The translations under genes and the position numbers were made by a program. A stretch of 64,000 nt of DNA from Oscheius dolichura (taxonomy: Eukaryota; Nematoda; Chromadorea; Rhabditida; Rhabditidae). This document shows, piece after piece, positions 44,600-56,949 of the stretch (positions are counted from its first letter, which is position 1; the number at the start of each line of letters is the position of its first letter). The stretch spans positions 1,426,001-1,490,000 of the forward strand of contig OW051496.1 of the NCBI GenBank assembly GCA_932521035.1. Direction: 5' to 3'. The notes under the pieces are model-generated. The model did not search any database. It was not told the DNA's origin and was given only the letters and a program-made list of their open reading frames with translations.

Positions 44600-45640
44600 T
44601 TTAGAAATGTTTTCTTTCCCATTTACGAAAGAGGAACTAAATTCCTCAGATCTTTGGTCTCTTTTTGAGAAGAAAAAGTCCTCTGTCATTTTTCGCCACC
44701 AATGTCGCTGGCGTCTTGTTCCTGTTCTTCCTTTCTCGAAACAGCCAGCGAGAGAGAAGCTGATTGATGGCTAAAAGATCCAGATCTCCAGCTATATTAG
44801 GCAGGGATATCCATAAATTTTCTTTTTTGATGGATAGCTTGAAAAGGGCTTCGAAGGAGTCGTTTCGTGGCCTGCTCATATATTTTAATCACTTTCTATC
44901 ATATTAGGGTAGCAGATGTTTTATAATAGCGTAAATATCCTCCTATAATGAATTCCAGCCTTTTTTTGAGAAAATATTACGTATAAAATAGTCTGCATGG
45001 TGAAATTAATCAAATGAATGCAAAACTTTGTGTTTATTTGTATTACTGCCAAAAGAAAAGAGCGCAAGGAGAGCGGATACAGCGCTGGAAGAAGGAGTCC
45101 ACGGGGCGCCTTCTCGCCTGTTCGAAGTCTATCCATTTTTACGGGGTTTTTCCTCGAACCCCGTTGCGCTTCTCTCTAGTTGGCGTCAAAACCTAATTCA
45201 CCGCCTAGATTCAAAGTAAGAGAGTAAGGCGCGCTTTGAATGTTCTGGACTTTCTGCATCTACGCCCTCCTTTCTGTCGAGTTTTCTCTTCAACAGCCGT
45301 AGCCAAAGCGAACAAAGCTATTTGAAATCAAGGTCAAAGTGACTCAATCATAACAAGAACCGTTGGTTTCCCATTCTTGATTCCTGACAAAACTCCTGTC
45401 CGCTTTTGCCACTTTTTCGCTTTCCAAGCCTTGCTCAAGTTCACTTCACCCTTTTTGGCAAAACGGCTGCTTTTGTTCTTTATAAAAAGAACGACTTCTT
45501 CTGCGGGAAAAGTCGCGAAAAGCAGTAACAAGTGCTGTGAGAATAAACAAAATACAAACTAATGAATGAAAGAAAAGACAAAACGACATCGGAAGGAAGT
45601 CGAATAAAATGAAACAGAACACACGAGGATCGATTTATCC
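44600..45640. other. intergenic, no gene seen
   Basis: Short frames only. CGGGGTTTTTCCTCGAACCCCG near 45140 is a small palindrome. Confidence 0.35.
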
Positions 45641-45641
45641 T

Positions 45642-45782
45642 CTAGAAGATCGTGCCCATGAGGGCAATGACGATCGCGACGAGAAAACCGCCCAACGCCG
45701 GCGAGGAGCGGCACACTTCCGCTTTCATGTTTACGCCAAATTCAAGATCGACAGCAGGGTCGGTTCTGCATTCTCCGTCGGC
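45642..45782 (-). pseudogene. last exon of a surface protein with hydrophobic tail
   Basis: After a TTTCCAG acceptor the minus strand reads ADGECRTDPAVDLEFGVNM, KAEVCRSSPALGGFLVAIVI and ALMGTIF before the stop at 45642. Two cysteines and a short hydrophobic end suggest a GPI-anchor or membrane tail. Upstream exons are not found; from about 46032 a dispersed repeat occupies the space. A related tail occurs at 52152-52206. Confidence 0.4.
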
Positions 45783-46031
45783 CTGGAAACAATTTACATT
45801 CGACTTCTTTTTTAAACCCGGGTAGACTTTACTAGCGTTTTTGTGCAGATACAGCAGTTTTTAAAGGAACACTGGCACAGCTTGAAAAATTAGATTCGCG
45901 CGGGCAAATGGTTACGGTAGCGTGCTTTTATAAAAATTTTAATTTTTGTTTTCCGCATGAGTTTTCAATATTTCTTTTTGCTAAAATGATCAGCATGTTC
46001 TAATTAGTAAAAGCAGTAAAAATCACAAAAA

Positions 46032-46222
46032 GTATCCTACCCTAATAATAGGCAGATCTCTGTCTGTCTGTCTGTCTGCAAGACCTGTCATCTGTACGGA
46101 TTGACAGGTCAAATGAGAGAGAAGCAGAAAGTTTCGACCGTTTGACCTTATCCGACGGTCAAATCTTTTTCGACTGTCAAATTTGTAATCCAAACGCGGC
46201 CAAAGGCCGCCGGAGGCATACT
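46032..46222 (-). repeat. dispersed repeat, copy 3 (inverted)
   Basis: The reverse complement of 20541-20700: CCTACCCTAATAATAGGCAG at one end, GGCCAAAGGCCGCCGGAGGC at the other. A CTGT microsatellite sits near 46058-46078. Confidence 0.7.
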
Positions 46223-46844
46223 GGTATATCACAATATTGAGAAAAATAACTCGAAAGCAATTTTTTGGCCGATGAAAAGCAAACGCGCCCCAAGCATTTG
46301 CGCTGAGCGCAAACCGCGAAAAGCTGTGCCGGTGCCCCTTCAAAAAATGAGTTAAACTACGCTGAAATAAAAATCGAACGTTTGATTTTTGAACGCGTCT
46401 GCGTTTTCGGCCGTTATTCTAATTTTTTGGTGGTGTTTTGAAGAGATTTCGATTAATTGATCATAACTAATAGTTCTTTTATTGAAATCAATTGAAAAAA
46501 TAAAGAAACGCGTAGACTGGAATGCGTTTTCTCGGAATTTCTCAAAACCGGCGAAAATCTACAGTCCGCCCCCTAGGTATCCTGCTCTCTTTGAATTTTT
46601 TGTTATGTGATCCTCCTGTCACCAGCTTTTTTGGTATGTACGCTTCGTGATCGCAGTTATTGCAGTTTCTTGTAGCAATGCACATCGACTTCTACAACGA
46701 GATTTTAAAACGTGAAAAGAGAATGAACACAGGAAAACTGCCATTATTATAGGGGAGGACGCTTTCCTCCACTAACTGCAAGTTGTTTTCAGATCTTTGG
46801 GAGCAATAGAGACCTATGAAATGCTCAAAATGTTGTATTTTCAG

Positions 46845-49800
46845 CGAATGTCTCGACACATATCTACGGAGAGGTGTGTTGTGACGCGAACATTGAGCAG
46901 TTCTTGTTTAACGTGCGCGAATACCCGGATGAACTGCTGGGGGACACGGCCAAGGTAAGTCAGGAAATCAAAAGAGATAAAAAGAAACTATCTAGAGAGT
47001 TCAACGCCAAATCCAGAGAATCTATGACCACGCCTTTGATGTGATTATTTCGTCGGAGGATTTCGTGGTGGCGACGTACTACCACGGTCGGAGAATGTGC
47101 AAGATCAATGTCAACGGTCTCAATGTCTTGGCTTACCAGAATCCATCCAAGGTTTCTTTTCTTTTCGTGATAAGACTAAACATTCTTTTCAGTACAATGT
47201 TTCGTTCTACGAGAGAGAGGCATGGCTGGCCGGCATTGACGCCCAGGAAGATCTTGGCTCAACATTGGAAATTGAGCGAGAAGACTGGGCAGACATCCGT
47301 CTGGATCCGCTGGCGAATTTGGGAGCGGGAACCCATTGTATCCGAGAGCGGAGGACGGGTAACAAGTGCTGCCACCGTCCGATGTATGACATGTTGGTTA
47401 CTGTCATTGATCAGGCGGCTACCAGTCCCGAATTCAACTCCAGTTGTGAGACACCGGGAGTTGTCGCCAATGTGAGTTTTTTCATTATTTGAGGAAATAC
47501 CGCTCCGTTTTTGAATCATGACCGTAAAAAATCCATTTCCCGGGTGAGAGGGTGCCTGGCAGGCTCTCGGACAGAGATAAATTGTATTCACCAGTCAGAG
47601 AAACGAGGAACGGCGGACCAGAAGTCCGTTTCTTGATCTTTTTGCTCGGGCGGGTCGAAGCTCATCAGATTTTTTTTACTTTACCGAAATCTTTATCCGG
47701 GAGACTGCGAAAATATATTACGTACCCAGCGAGAGGCTTTTTGTAGCATCCGGGAAAACGAGTTCGTACGGCTACCTTGTTTTCATTGGCTCTATTGGCT
47801 CCAGAGCGGTGTGGATCCGGCTTTTTCATTTCGGGTTAGATCAGGGTCGAATCTGCAAAAAAATCGGTCCGGATCCGGTCCGGGTCGACCTGGATCTTTG
47901 GAGAACATTGGATCGGAAACTCTATTCGGAGACAGGTCTGATAATTTTATTTCGGATCCGGTTCCCACACCTCATTTGGCCCATCCCACCAGAATCGGCC
48001 GTTTTCCGTTTCCGTCAACCGTCGAAAAACTTGAAAATACGTGTTTTTGTTTTAATCTTCGCCAGCCCATTTCCATTTCATTTCTACTACTAACATCGTC
48101 TCCCCATGGTGGCCAAAAAGTTCAAATTCAAGTTGCTCGGGTTTGTTGCTGGCGCTGCTGTGACAATTAGCTGTTGCTTTTTAGAAACAGAGAAGTATAC
48201 GATGCGAAAGTTGTGGACCTCGTCGACCAGGTGGATGTCATTCCCAAGAAGGTCATCCAATTGGATAAGTAGACGAGGTCGCTGCTTCATCTTCGCGACC
48301 AGAAGATTTTCAAAGCTGGCGAGCAGCAAATGAAACTGCCCGTGGCCATTTTTCCCTAATGGACGGTCGATCTTCCTTTTTGGAAGTGAAAATAACCGTC
48401 CGGTGGATAATAAGAAACGGGTTCCATAAGAAAAGCTGAATTCAAATTTTTTAGCGTGAGCTGTATGTAAGCGCACGAGAAAGCCCCCTCCTTGTGAAGA
48501 GAGATAGTCTCGACGACCGGAGCAAACTCAAAATACTGGGCTGTTGACTACTGAATTAACGGGAGAATGCGGGGGTTTTCTGAATGGGAGAGGCGTTGAG
48601 ATGAACAAATACCTTTACCGAAACCATCAGTGTTCATTTGCTTCCATTTTCTTCAGTTTAATTTACTCTTCCAGTTCACGGATATCAGAATCGTTTGATC
48701 TTTTAAATTTTTCAAGGAGAAAAGGAAACAATCGGCGCTCTATTTGATAAAACAGGTGCGCGCCTGTTGTTCCAGATCACACCGGCACTTTGACTAATAA
48801 AAAGAAAAATGAATGGGTATCTTTAACCGTTTTGGAAACAGGACGCGTCCCCGGGCAACGACCGCATCTGAATTTTGTAATTTCTAATTGTTTTACTTCA
48901 GGTTGTCAAGAAGCGTGTTCAACAGCGTTTCGCCCGTATCTTTGAAATATTCGTGTCAAAGAAAGACTTCATCCAAGCAACTTATGCGATCGGTGACTTC
49001 ACGTGCAAAATCAAGAGGAAGGATCTCTACGTGCTGGCTTTCGAAACTCCCAGACAGGCAGGGGTAGGTCCCTTCCTCCTTATTTTTCTTATTTGCCCAT
49101 TCCAGTACAATCCCTACAGCAAGGAAGAAGAAGCCGCCTATTCCTCCCTTACGGACCCGGATCCGCTTGGGACCCCCTTGGAACATTTGCCGGGGGAAAA
49201 CGTAACAGAAACCGGGGTGGAGCTGGAGACGGACGGATACCGAATTGGGTTTCCCAAGGATTCTCACTGCGACCACAGCCGGAACGACGGTAAGCGTCAA
49301 TTGCGCCACCGTTCACCCTCCTCAGGTATGAAATGCTGCCATATGGATCTATTCTCTTCGATGCATGGAATGATCCAAGATCTCCGGGACGAAGATGTTT
49401 TCCAATCCATCGATCGACGGATAATAGCCACAGTTAGACAGCTCCTCTTGATTTTTAACCATACAATTTGACAGAAATTGAGAAAAGCCGCCGAAGAGGC
49501 GATCAACGAGCCGTTGGAAATGATTGTAGCGGATGCGGACTTCGTCGTTGCCGGCCAGCAGAAAGACGCCAACTGCACGTGCAAGTTTAAAGCCGACCAG
49601 TACCATATCATGGCTTGGAGGACGCCTGGTAACTACGCAATCGGGGTGGACATGTTCGCCGACAACGGAGTGACCTCTTTTGTCGGTTGTAAGGTCAACA
49701 ATTCCCAACTGGAAGGTTTGAAAGTATTTTTACCAAATAAATGAGGTTTTCAGGAGCTACCTGCTGTAATAAGACCCTTCGCTATGGGATCACCAAGCAT

Positions 49801-51738
49801 CTCCACGAGAAGAGCAGCTTGGACTTCTCCCAAATGGATACTGACATGATATCGAAGGTAAGTATGAACTGGTGGAACTGGGTTTTCCGCTGGGGGTGCA
49901 AAACTGCAAATAGGTTCCCAAATACTGGGTTAATTCATAAGTTTTCCAAATCTGACCATAGCTCTACCTTTTTTAAAGAAAGTGCCAAACGATGTCTTTA
50001 AAAACGCTAATCTGTCTTTGATCAAAAGGAAGTTTTCCCGTCCAGCTCAGCTCAACCAGAAAACCGAAATTTTGAGTGAAAATTTGAGAAATGAGTATAT
50101 CACAGGGTGTATTTTTATTCATTTGGGCATGTTTGTCAATCGAAGTGATAGTTTCTTTCAGTCACTGTCGCGAGCAGCTCAAAATCAATTCGGAAGCCGC
50201 GTAGAGACCGTCATTAGCCGTGGAAATTTCATCTGGAGGTCCGGAACACATCGTATGACTGATAACCTCTGCAAGGTGGATCTGTTCCAGTTTCATGCGT
50301 TGATTTTTGAAATTGGCGGAGTGAGTAGCAAATATATTCTAGCTTAGCAGTATTTTTGCTAATTTAGAAGCCTATCGACCAAGAATTTGAATTTGGTGAC
50401 GTCCAAGATTCCAATGCGGATTCCCCTACCCATGTTAACGCCGAGACCAATAATAACAACAATAACAATGCCGATGCCAATTCAAATTCCAATTCCAATT
50501 CCAATAATAATAACAATAACAATAACAATAACAATAATAACAACAACAATAATCAGAACCAGAACCAGAATTCCCAGTCCAACTCCCAATCCCAATCCCA
50601 AGCTAATTCCCAAGCCCAAGCCCAAGCCCAGCCTCAGGTGCAGGCGAATGCCTTTGCCCAGGCTCCCCCTCCTCCCGCTGTTATGCCCCCTTTCCCGTTT
50701 GAAGCTGCAGCAGCTGCAGCGGCGGCAGCAGCCGCTGCCTCCCCCACCCCCGGCCAAATCCAACAATTCCTGGCTGCCGTAGCCGCGGGAGCCTGCTTCT
50801 CGGAAGATACGTGGCTGGAGACGCCCAGTGGGCCTAAGAAGATGGCTGATCTGAAAGTTGGCGACTATGTTATGACTTCAGGAAAGGAAGAGGTTGGTTC
50901 TCAATCTGTACCGGGGGTCTGTTTGCCGTTTTTGCTGTAAACGTGCTCTATTTTACAGCAGACTGTCTTTTAGCCTTTGGAAATTGTTTTATGGCTTTTT
51001 AACGTTCATTCAGGTTTTAAAAACGTGAATATGGCTTTGTTTCAGGTCTATTTCACCCCCATTCGCAGTTGGCTGCATCGTGAACCGGAGTTTGCCACCT
51101 ATTTCTATGAAATTACAACTTCCAATGGAAAGAAGCTCGTCCTAACGGCTAAACATCTCGTATTTCGGAAAAAATGCTTTGGTGAGTTATTGTAATGCTC
51201 AATTTTTATTCTATCCTTTATCTTTTAGGTGATACACGATCTCCAGCCAGTTTAATCCCGCCAACGGATGGAGCAATCTTTGCAGAGGAGTTGAGGACAG
51301 GCGATTGCCTTTACATTTATGAAGAGGTGATTTTTTAAGCATTTTCATCGGGCAGAACGTCAAGTTTTTTATTTTCTCACAAATAACGGGCTCTTTTCCA
51401 GGGAAAATATCAATTAGAATCCGTCAGCAGAAAGAATACGGTTGTGAGGAAAGGAATCTACGCGCCGCTGACAAGAAATGGAAAACTTTTGGTTAATGGA
51501 ATTCTCGCCTCGTGTTATAGCGAATTTCAAGAGCAAACTCTTCAAAATACCTATTTCTCGGTAACTTTTTCTCTTTTTCTTTGGCTAAAAATGGTTTTCA
51601 GCTCATATCAAAGCTACGAAATAGGTTGAGACAGTGGATTCGCCGGCTAGAAGACGACTATGTAGGGCTGCCTTATTTCTATGGTTTGTTATATGAAGTT
51701 ATTCATTGTGTTGTGCCCTAGAACTCCTCTGGAAATAA
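46845..51738 (+). CDS. hedgehog-related protein: four Ground-like modules plus Hint domain
   Basis: Exons include 46845-46954, 46996-47151, 47193-47471, 48902-49063, 49106-49289, 49326-49432, 49475-49715, 49754-49857, 50162-50320, 50368-50892, 51046-51181, 51229-51326, 51402-51560, 51602-51683 and 51722-51738. Four modules share a CC start, a helix, RVQ/AAQ-type residues and a single later Cys: EVCCDANIEQ to RMCKINVNGLNVLAY, NKCCHRPMYD to DFTCKIKRKDLYVLAF, MKCCHMDLFS to NCTCKFKADQYHIMAW, and ATCCNKTLRY to DNLCKVDLFQ. An Asn/Gln then Ala/Pro spacer follows. The Hint domain starts at the catalytic Cys in GACFSEDTWLET, has LTAKHLVFRK, and ends APLTRNGKLLVNGILASCYS. It should self-cleave. The signal-peptide exon was not found. 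Confidence 0.82.
47810..47960. repeat. GGATCCGG/GGTCCGG repeat patch
   Basis: Short units such as GGATCCGGTCCGGGTCGACC recur. They resemble 17398-17450 and lie in an intron. Confidence 0.45.
48106..48272 (+). CDS. possible small nested gene in the hedgehog-related intron
   Basis: Two pieces splice in frame, 48106-48140 and 48185-48272. They read MVAKKFKFKLLGNREVYDA and VVDLVDQVDVIPKKVIQLDK. It lies in the 1.4-kb intron 47472-48901. No family recognised. It could be a retained fragment of another gene. Confidence 0.2.
50430..50760 (+). repeat. Asn/Gln/Ala codon repeat in coding sequence
   Basis: AAT/AAC codons dominate 50440-50560, then CAG/CAA with TCC or GCC to about 50640, then an alanine run from GCN codons near 50700-50740. 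Mixed codons suggest selection on, or age of, the protein repeat rather than a fresh slippage event. Confidence 0.7.
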
Positions 51739-52151
51739 TAATAAAACAGTATGACTCTCTCTTTATCACTGGACTGTAACCCCTTGATTTTTACTCTGTA
51801 TGGTAAAAAAGAACCACAGTTCCTCTTTCAGGCGATGCCTCAAGCGAAGCAGTGAATCAAAATTAAAAAATTATTGACTTCCACAGAAAGGACCGGAACT
51901 CTGATTTGGGTTTGGGGATTTCAAAATAGGGGTCGGGCCAGCGAAAATGTCGGCTATGGGCATATTTCATAAGGAAAAGCGGTCGCTCACACAGTGAAGT
52001 AGGGCACATACAAAGAAGAAGAAAAAACGGAAAGGAGAATATCTGCCTAGAAGATATACGGTATCCAGAAGACAACTGGCCAACTGAAATAAAATGAGTA
52101 AAAGATCGGAAAAATTCGGATGAAATTAGACAGAATTGTAGGATACATTTA

Positions 52152-52206
52152 TCCTAATCAAGGCCCATGAGGGCGATCAGACTGATTACGGAGACAAGGC
52201 CGCCCA
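52152..52206 (-). pseudogene. truncated hydrophobic tail exon
   Basis: The minus strand encodes LGGLVSVISLIALMGLD then a stop. It aligns with the tail at 45642-45690 and is cut off at an A-rich tract. Confidence 0.35.
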
Positions 52207-52454
52207 ACAAAAAAATTTTGCAAAAAAAAAAACCGTTCACAATTGCCAAACAGGAGAAGATTTCAGTGGAAGCAGTAAGCCTTGAACTGCTTTCGACTTC
52301 CTGGGAATTAAAACATAATCCTCTTACTGTCGAATCTATCTACACTAAACAACAAACTATCTTTCCGTGTACGAAACGTTCTTTTCATCTGGATTATCCG
52401 ATAATCCAGGATAATCCAATTTAAATCCTTTTTTCTGTTGCGAGAAAAACGGTG

Positions 52455-52610
52455 GCCAAAAAGGAGTCATTCGTGGTTCGCTTCTCCCACTGGACGGCTG
52501 CTTCCCCTCTCTTTTCTACTACCGAAGAATGGATCGACTTTTGCCTGGACTGGACGGACGCCGCCACTTGGAGAAGGAACCCAGCTGGAGGACAACTCTA
52601 CTCGATACGG
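52455..52610 (+). repeat. FSHWTAAFPLF repeat, copy 3
   Basis: It encodes AKKESFVVRFSHWTAASPLF then FCLDWTDAATWRRNPAGG. It is in the opposite orientation to the other two copies. Confidence 0.6.
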
Positions 52611-53402
52611 ATCGCCACTGTCGTCTACTTGTCATTTCTCACCATCATTAATCATCACTATCAGCCAAATCCAATTTCTAGAATACACACCAGGCTTATT
52701 GTAGTTATCAATGGCAAAATAAAGATTTTCCTCATGACTGTTTCGGGTGGGGGACGTTAGTTCTGAAATTAGGGGCTGGACTTATCGTCACCCCTCTGGT
52801 CACCTTTACGTCACCTTTATAGCTGATTCAGTCCAATAAAGGTGTTTGGATGTTCCCGGGCCCATATTCCTTTGTATATTCTTCTGTAAGAGCAACAGAT
52901 CCTATCACTATGCGGTCATCTAGCCACTTTTTCTTTACTGTAGTTAAGTCAGATGCGTATTCTAACGAACCATGAATAGGAACACCATCTGCTATAACAT
53001 CAAGTAGCCGTGGTGGTGTTCACAAGAAACCGACCCAGGTATGGATATCTCCAGCAAGATAGCCTTTCATCGTTCTCTTCCGACGGATACGTCTACAGAG
53101 GCGGTTCTTTTTTGGGCAGGGAAAAAAAGTGACACGACATTGTGGGCCTTTGAAGGAATTCTCGGCCAGCCTTACCTAGTTTACGCATTCACATGAGTAG
53201 CTATTATTCTTGCAGCACTACCGTATGGGGGCACAAACGAGTGTTTTATTTCACATTGAAAAAAATTGTGAAGCAAGCCTCTGCCACAAGGATGCGCAAC
53301 ATTTGTTCCATGGAAGTGCAAAATCTTTTTTTTCTTTCTGGAGAATAACGTGTGATCTGTTAAACAAGCCTATTTACGCTGACCCCTCTTGATGCTATGA
53401 AT

Positions 53403-53845
53403 CTCTCAATATGGCAGATTTGATGCAGCTGCAGCCGTCTGTAACGGGAAAATATATATTTGTGGAGGAATAGGAGATGGTTATGTCAACTTGAAAAGTG
53501 TGGAATGTTTCGATCCTGAGAGTGGAGTGTGGACTGAACTGACGGATATGCCAACACCTCGAAAGTGGCATTCCCTCGTTTGTTATAGAAATAAGCTGGT
53601 TGTAATAGGAGGTTGGGATGGAGAACAAAGGACAGTTCTGGAATTGGATCCACTTGAGAAAAATGGACAGTGGAATTACTTGTCGCCCTTATCCGCCCAT
53701 ATATTTCATTCTGTTGGAGTTGTTCTTGGCCCAGAAATCTTTGCAATTGGCTATGGTCATTATAAGGTGCAAATATTTAACGGAATCAATTGGCGTGGTG
53801 GCCCCTCTTTCCCTCTCCCTAAGAAGTTTCCCCACTCTCCGTCTG
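53403..53845 (+). pseudogene. Kelch cassette last exon, truncated
   Basis: It starts inside the fourth blade (AVCNGKIYICGGIGDGYVN) and continues CFDPESGVWTELTDMPTPRK, LVVIGGWDGEQRTV and FAIGYGHYKVQIFNGINW. It then breaks at about 53846, where the duplicated lectin block begins (partner boundary 11386). No first Kelch exon or kinase lies upstream. Confidence 0.75.
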
Positions 53846-53850
53846 CAAAA

Positions 53851-55575
53851 AAATATATGAAATATATGAAATAGAAGCGTGGCACCATATGAATGAAGTA
53901 ACAAGAATTTACATTTTCGAAACATTACGGGATGTTCAAGAAGATGAGACATTTCCCGATGGATACGACAATGTTACTCAGGGCTCCATGTATTAATGTA
54001 GTTGGATTGATCCCTCATTCTGAATTTTCTGTCATAATCTCTGTGCACAAAGAAAATAAATGACCAATCTTCAAGTTTATTAATATCTCTCATAAATACT
54101 TCCATAAATATGCATTCCCGCCTATTTATTCCCTCTTTCTATCCTGCAACTACATAACCGGAACCTTACAAACAGATTCATACACAGGAAGAGTACAGTC
54201 GATATCGTCCCAGGCAGCCTCTGTTGATTGTCGAATCCACATCTAAAAATAAGGTAAATCTTTTTCTAAAAAACTATTGCTTACTCCTACGCACCAGGTA
54301 CCAGTCATCTGCGGGGTTACACCCCAATTCGCATACCCGAACTGTAAAAATATAATGAAATGTAGATGAAAATCAAAAATTACCGGAGTTCCATCAGTCC
54401 AGGAATAGTTAGGATCACCCGTGGACCGCATTAATCCAATCCAAGCAAATTGAGGGCCCACGGTGAGGTCAATAATCGTATCTTAAATTATATTTTACGT
54501 ATTTTCAACAAAAAAAAAACGCCTACTGTAGATGAAGTCATTTTCAGCCGCACTAGTTATTGAAGCCAGATTGCTGCCTAAACCTATGCAAGCGAGATGA
54601 GCAGTGGCAAATGAGTTCGGTTCAGGATTAAAGAAATAACAGAAGTTGTTGAAGATCTCCCAGTTGAGGGAGGGACAGGCTGAAAAAGAGGGAGAGAATG
54701 ATAGAACGAGGATTGCTCTTACGGTAGGAGGTGGTCGTTGTGGTTGTGGTCGTAGTAGTGGTAGTAGTGGTAGTCGTGGAGCTGGTGGTCGTCTCCTCGG
54801 CTAAATATCTGATTGAAAGAAGAATACCAGTTCTTTTTAGCTATAGTAACTATTTCAAACACTGACAAATAAAGCAAAAGTCAATATACCCACGGCGGGG
54901 ATCGAATTGGATCGGTATACGAACGCCCGACCCGTAAAGTCTCGGCAAGACAAGGCGAAGCAGTTTTGTAACCGTTTTCAATAAAGATGAGCCTACTGCC
55001 GAGAGTTTACGGGTGCGGTGGATGATCGGCAGATCAAATCAAGTTTGTGAAGGGATTTCCGTTCCAATATTTCCCAAATTCGAGAATGGAAAGCCAAAAA
55101 AAGGCTAATTTTTGGAGACTGAATCAATTCTGGTTCTAAAAGAACATTGTAAAAGAACAAAATATGGTAACTTACGTGTAGTTGTGGGAGGAATTGTCGT
55201 GGTTGTTGGGATAAGAAGATCGAGAAAATCCGGTTCGTCATCAGCTGAAGATCTACAGATTCACATAGTACTCGGCCAGTAACTCACACCATTCAGTCGG
55301 AATACAGCCAAAAGTAAAAGGGAAAAAGAGAATGGGCAGCAGCAGTGCAGAGAACACCATACCCCCACACTGACAGCGAGAAAGGCATGATCCAATCTTC
55401 CTGTATCAAGTTTAAGGCAGCCAGATGAATTAACTACGCGCAAAGATCCGCTATCAGGGGATATGACGGAAGGAAGCGCGACCGAAAGACCAGCTAGTCC
55501 ATGGAGACCAGGAGTATCTTATTATCAACAGAACTGTTCCATTTTTTCTTCCAATTGACCCCTCTTGAAGGCATG
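53851..55575. repeat. segmental duplication of 11386-13116
   Basis: The two blocks of about 1.7 kb align nearly end to end in the same orientation, including intergenic DNA, the lectin gene and its intronic palindromic element. Small indels include a shorter Thr linker and a shorter left end of the element. Confidence 0.85.
54150..55360 (-). CDS. secreted C-type lectin domain protein 3
   Basis: A close copy of the gene at 11678-12901. The signal peptide starts at 55360, followed by DDEPDFLDLLIPTTT with a shorter linker and a Thr-rich exon near 54722-54800. Lectin strands WIGLMRSTGDPNYSWTDGT, YANWGVTP, TWCVG and WDDIDCTLPVYESVCKVPVM are intact, with a stop at 54150. Changes such as FNNFCYF being kept while IGFGG becomes LGSN suggest both copies are maintained. 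Confidence 0.82.
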
Positions 55576-55919
55576 GTCACCTCTCTGACCCCGGAGAAAT
55601 CGCGCTGGCCCCGTCCTTCTCCTCTATCGCAATATTGTTTGTGTGTTTCGGTGAGGATACAAAGAGGGTCGCTGTCCTCCGTCTCTGGTTGTTATCTTTG
55701 CTTTTGCATATCACCCACAGTCATTCCTGTGGTCATCCATCCCCTGTCCCTTTCCCACAGCCTTTCCAATTTTTTTATTTTTCCAGAGTTCCCATATAAA
55801 CAGAATAAAGATGGCAACACGGTCAGATTCTTCTCCAACAATCCAAATTTACAATTTCTCACCAGTAATCGATCAAAAATGAGTTCCAACCCTTTCAATC
55901 TCTTATCAACTTACCGTTG

Positions 55920-56640
55920 ACCCCTCTAAAAGGCTTGGTTGTCCCCTATGACCCGCGTAAATCGCCCTGACCCCGTCCCTCTCTCTCTTCTCAATCATGT
56001 TGGTTGTTTGTGTCTCTCAGTGGGGATACAAAGAGGGTCGCCCCTGTTCTCCGTCTCTAATCCTCCTGCCTAGCTGTTTACTACGGTCTGCCATTTTGCA
56101 TATGATTCATATCGTCCTCTTCACTCGTCGCGGTCATAACTTTTTCGAAAGCTGGGGGAAAGCGGATGCTAGAATTGTCTCTGCTCTTGATTATTCTCAT
56201 TTCGCATCGGTTAGGATCCATAAGCGCCGCTTTGTCTCCAAATAGCGTCTTATTGTTATTTCCCCCTAATTTATATATATTCCGTGTAGCCTTTATCCAT
56301 TCTGAATTTGGAAATTACTTTGCTTGGTTACTCTATCTATTGATCTCAATCGTTATTTTCCCTCAATTTTCAGAAAGCATGGCACGAATTCATCGTTTTG
56401 GATCTATGAATGAAGGAATAGAGTTCCCTCTCAGCGAAGCAATCAGCGAAGGGGTGAGTGAGAGCTTTTTTACCCTTCAAAGAGGGAGGAGAGGAGATTA
56501 AACCTAAAAATGTACTTTTCCGCTATAATTCGCTTTTCCAACCGCCACAGTTCACACGCAGTGTTGCTGTGGCACTTTGGCTGTCTAACCGTTTGTTTGC
56601 TCCTCATTGCCCAATAAACGTAATCCCGTTGGGATTTTTG
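55920..56640 (+). pseudogene. 5' exons of a WG-rich-gene paralogue, partial
   Basis: An ATG near 56381 opens MARIHRFGSMNEGIEFPLSE, ending at a GTGAGT donor. The next exon, after CCACAG near 56550, reads FTRSVAVALWLSNRL. The latter resembles RSMDVALWLSN upstream of the 13.7 kb gene. No later exons of that gene follow here. The N-terminal exon of the 13.7 kb gene is not seen there. Confidence 0.35.
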
Positions 56641-56949
56641 CTTGCAATGGCCCACTATACGTTAGAAATCCCGAAAACTCAATTACGACACTGGAAAATA
56701 CACAAAAGAACCATTTCCAGATGCTTTGCGCGATGTTCAGACCGCATCGTCGCTTTTTCTGGACGAAAAGAGCCAAACTGACTTTAGAAACAGGGAGAAG
56801 GAAAAAGTGGCGACATTTGAGATCGCCTGAAACATTCCCAGCCAACGCAAGGGTGTCGGGCACTTCTATTTTCTTATCAAGTTCACAATATTGGTCAAAA
56901 GACGTCGAATGTCGCTTTCTCGGGGCAAAGGGCCAAATTAATTTCGGAA

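Larger units (their letters stand above)
51740..53400. other. region with fragments only
   Basis: It contains a truncated surface-protein tail (52152-52206), one FSHWTAAFPLF copy (52455-52610) and two unassigned coding-like scraps. These are IADGVPIHGSLEYASDLTTV on the minus strand near 52985 and TEAVLFWAGKKSDTTLWAF on the plus strand near 53100. No complete gene. Confidence 0.35.

Noticed and set aside
50482..50766. Minus-strand open frame rich in Leu/Ile/Gly
   Set aside because: It is the antisense of the Asn/Gln/Ala repeat of the hedgehog-related gene.
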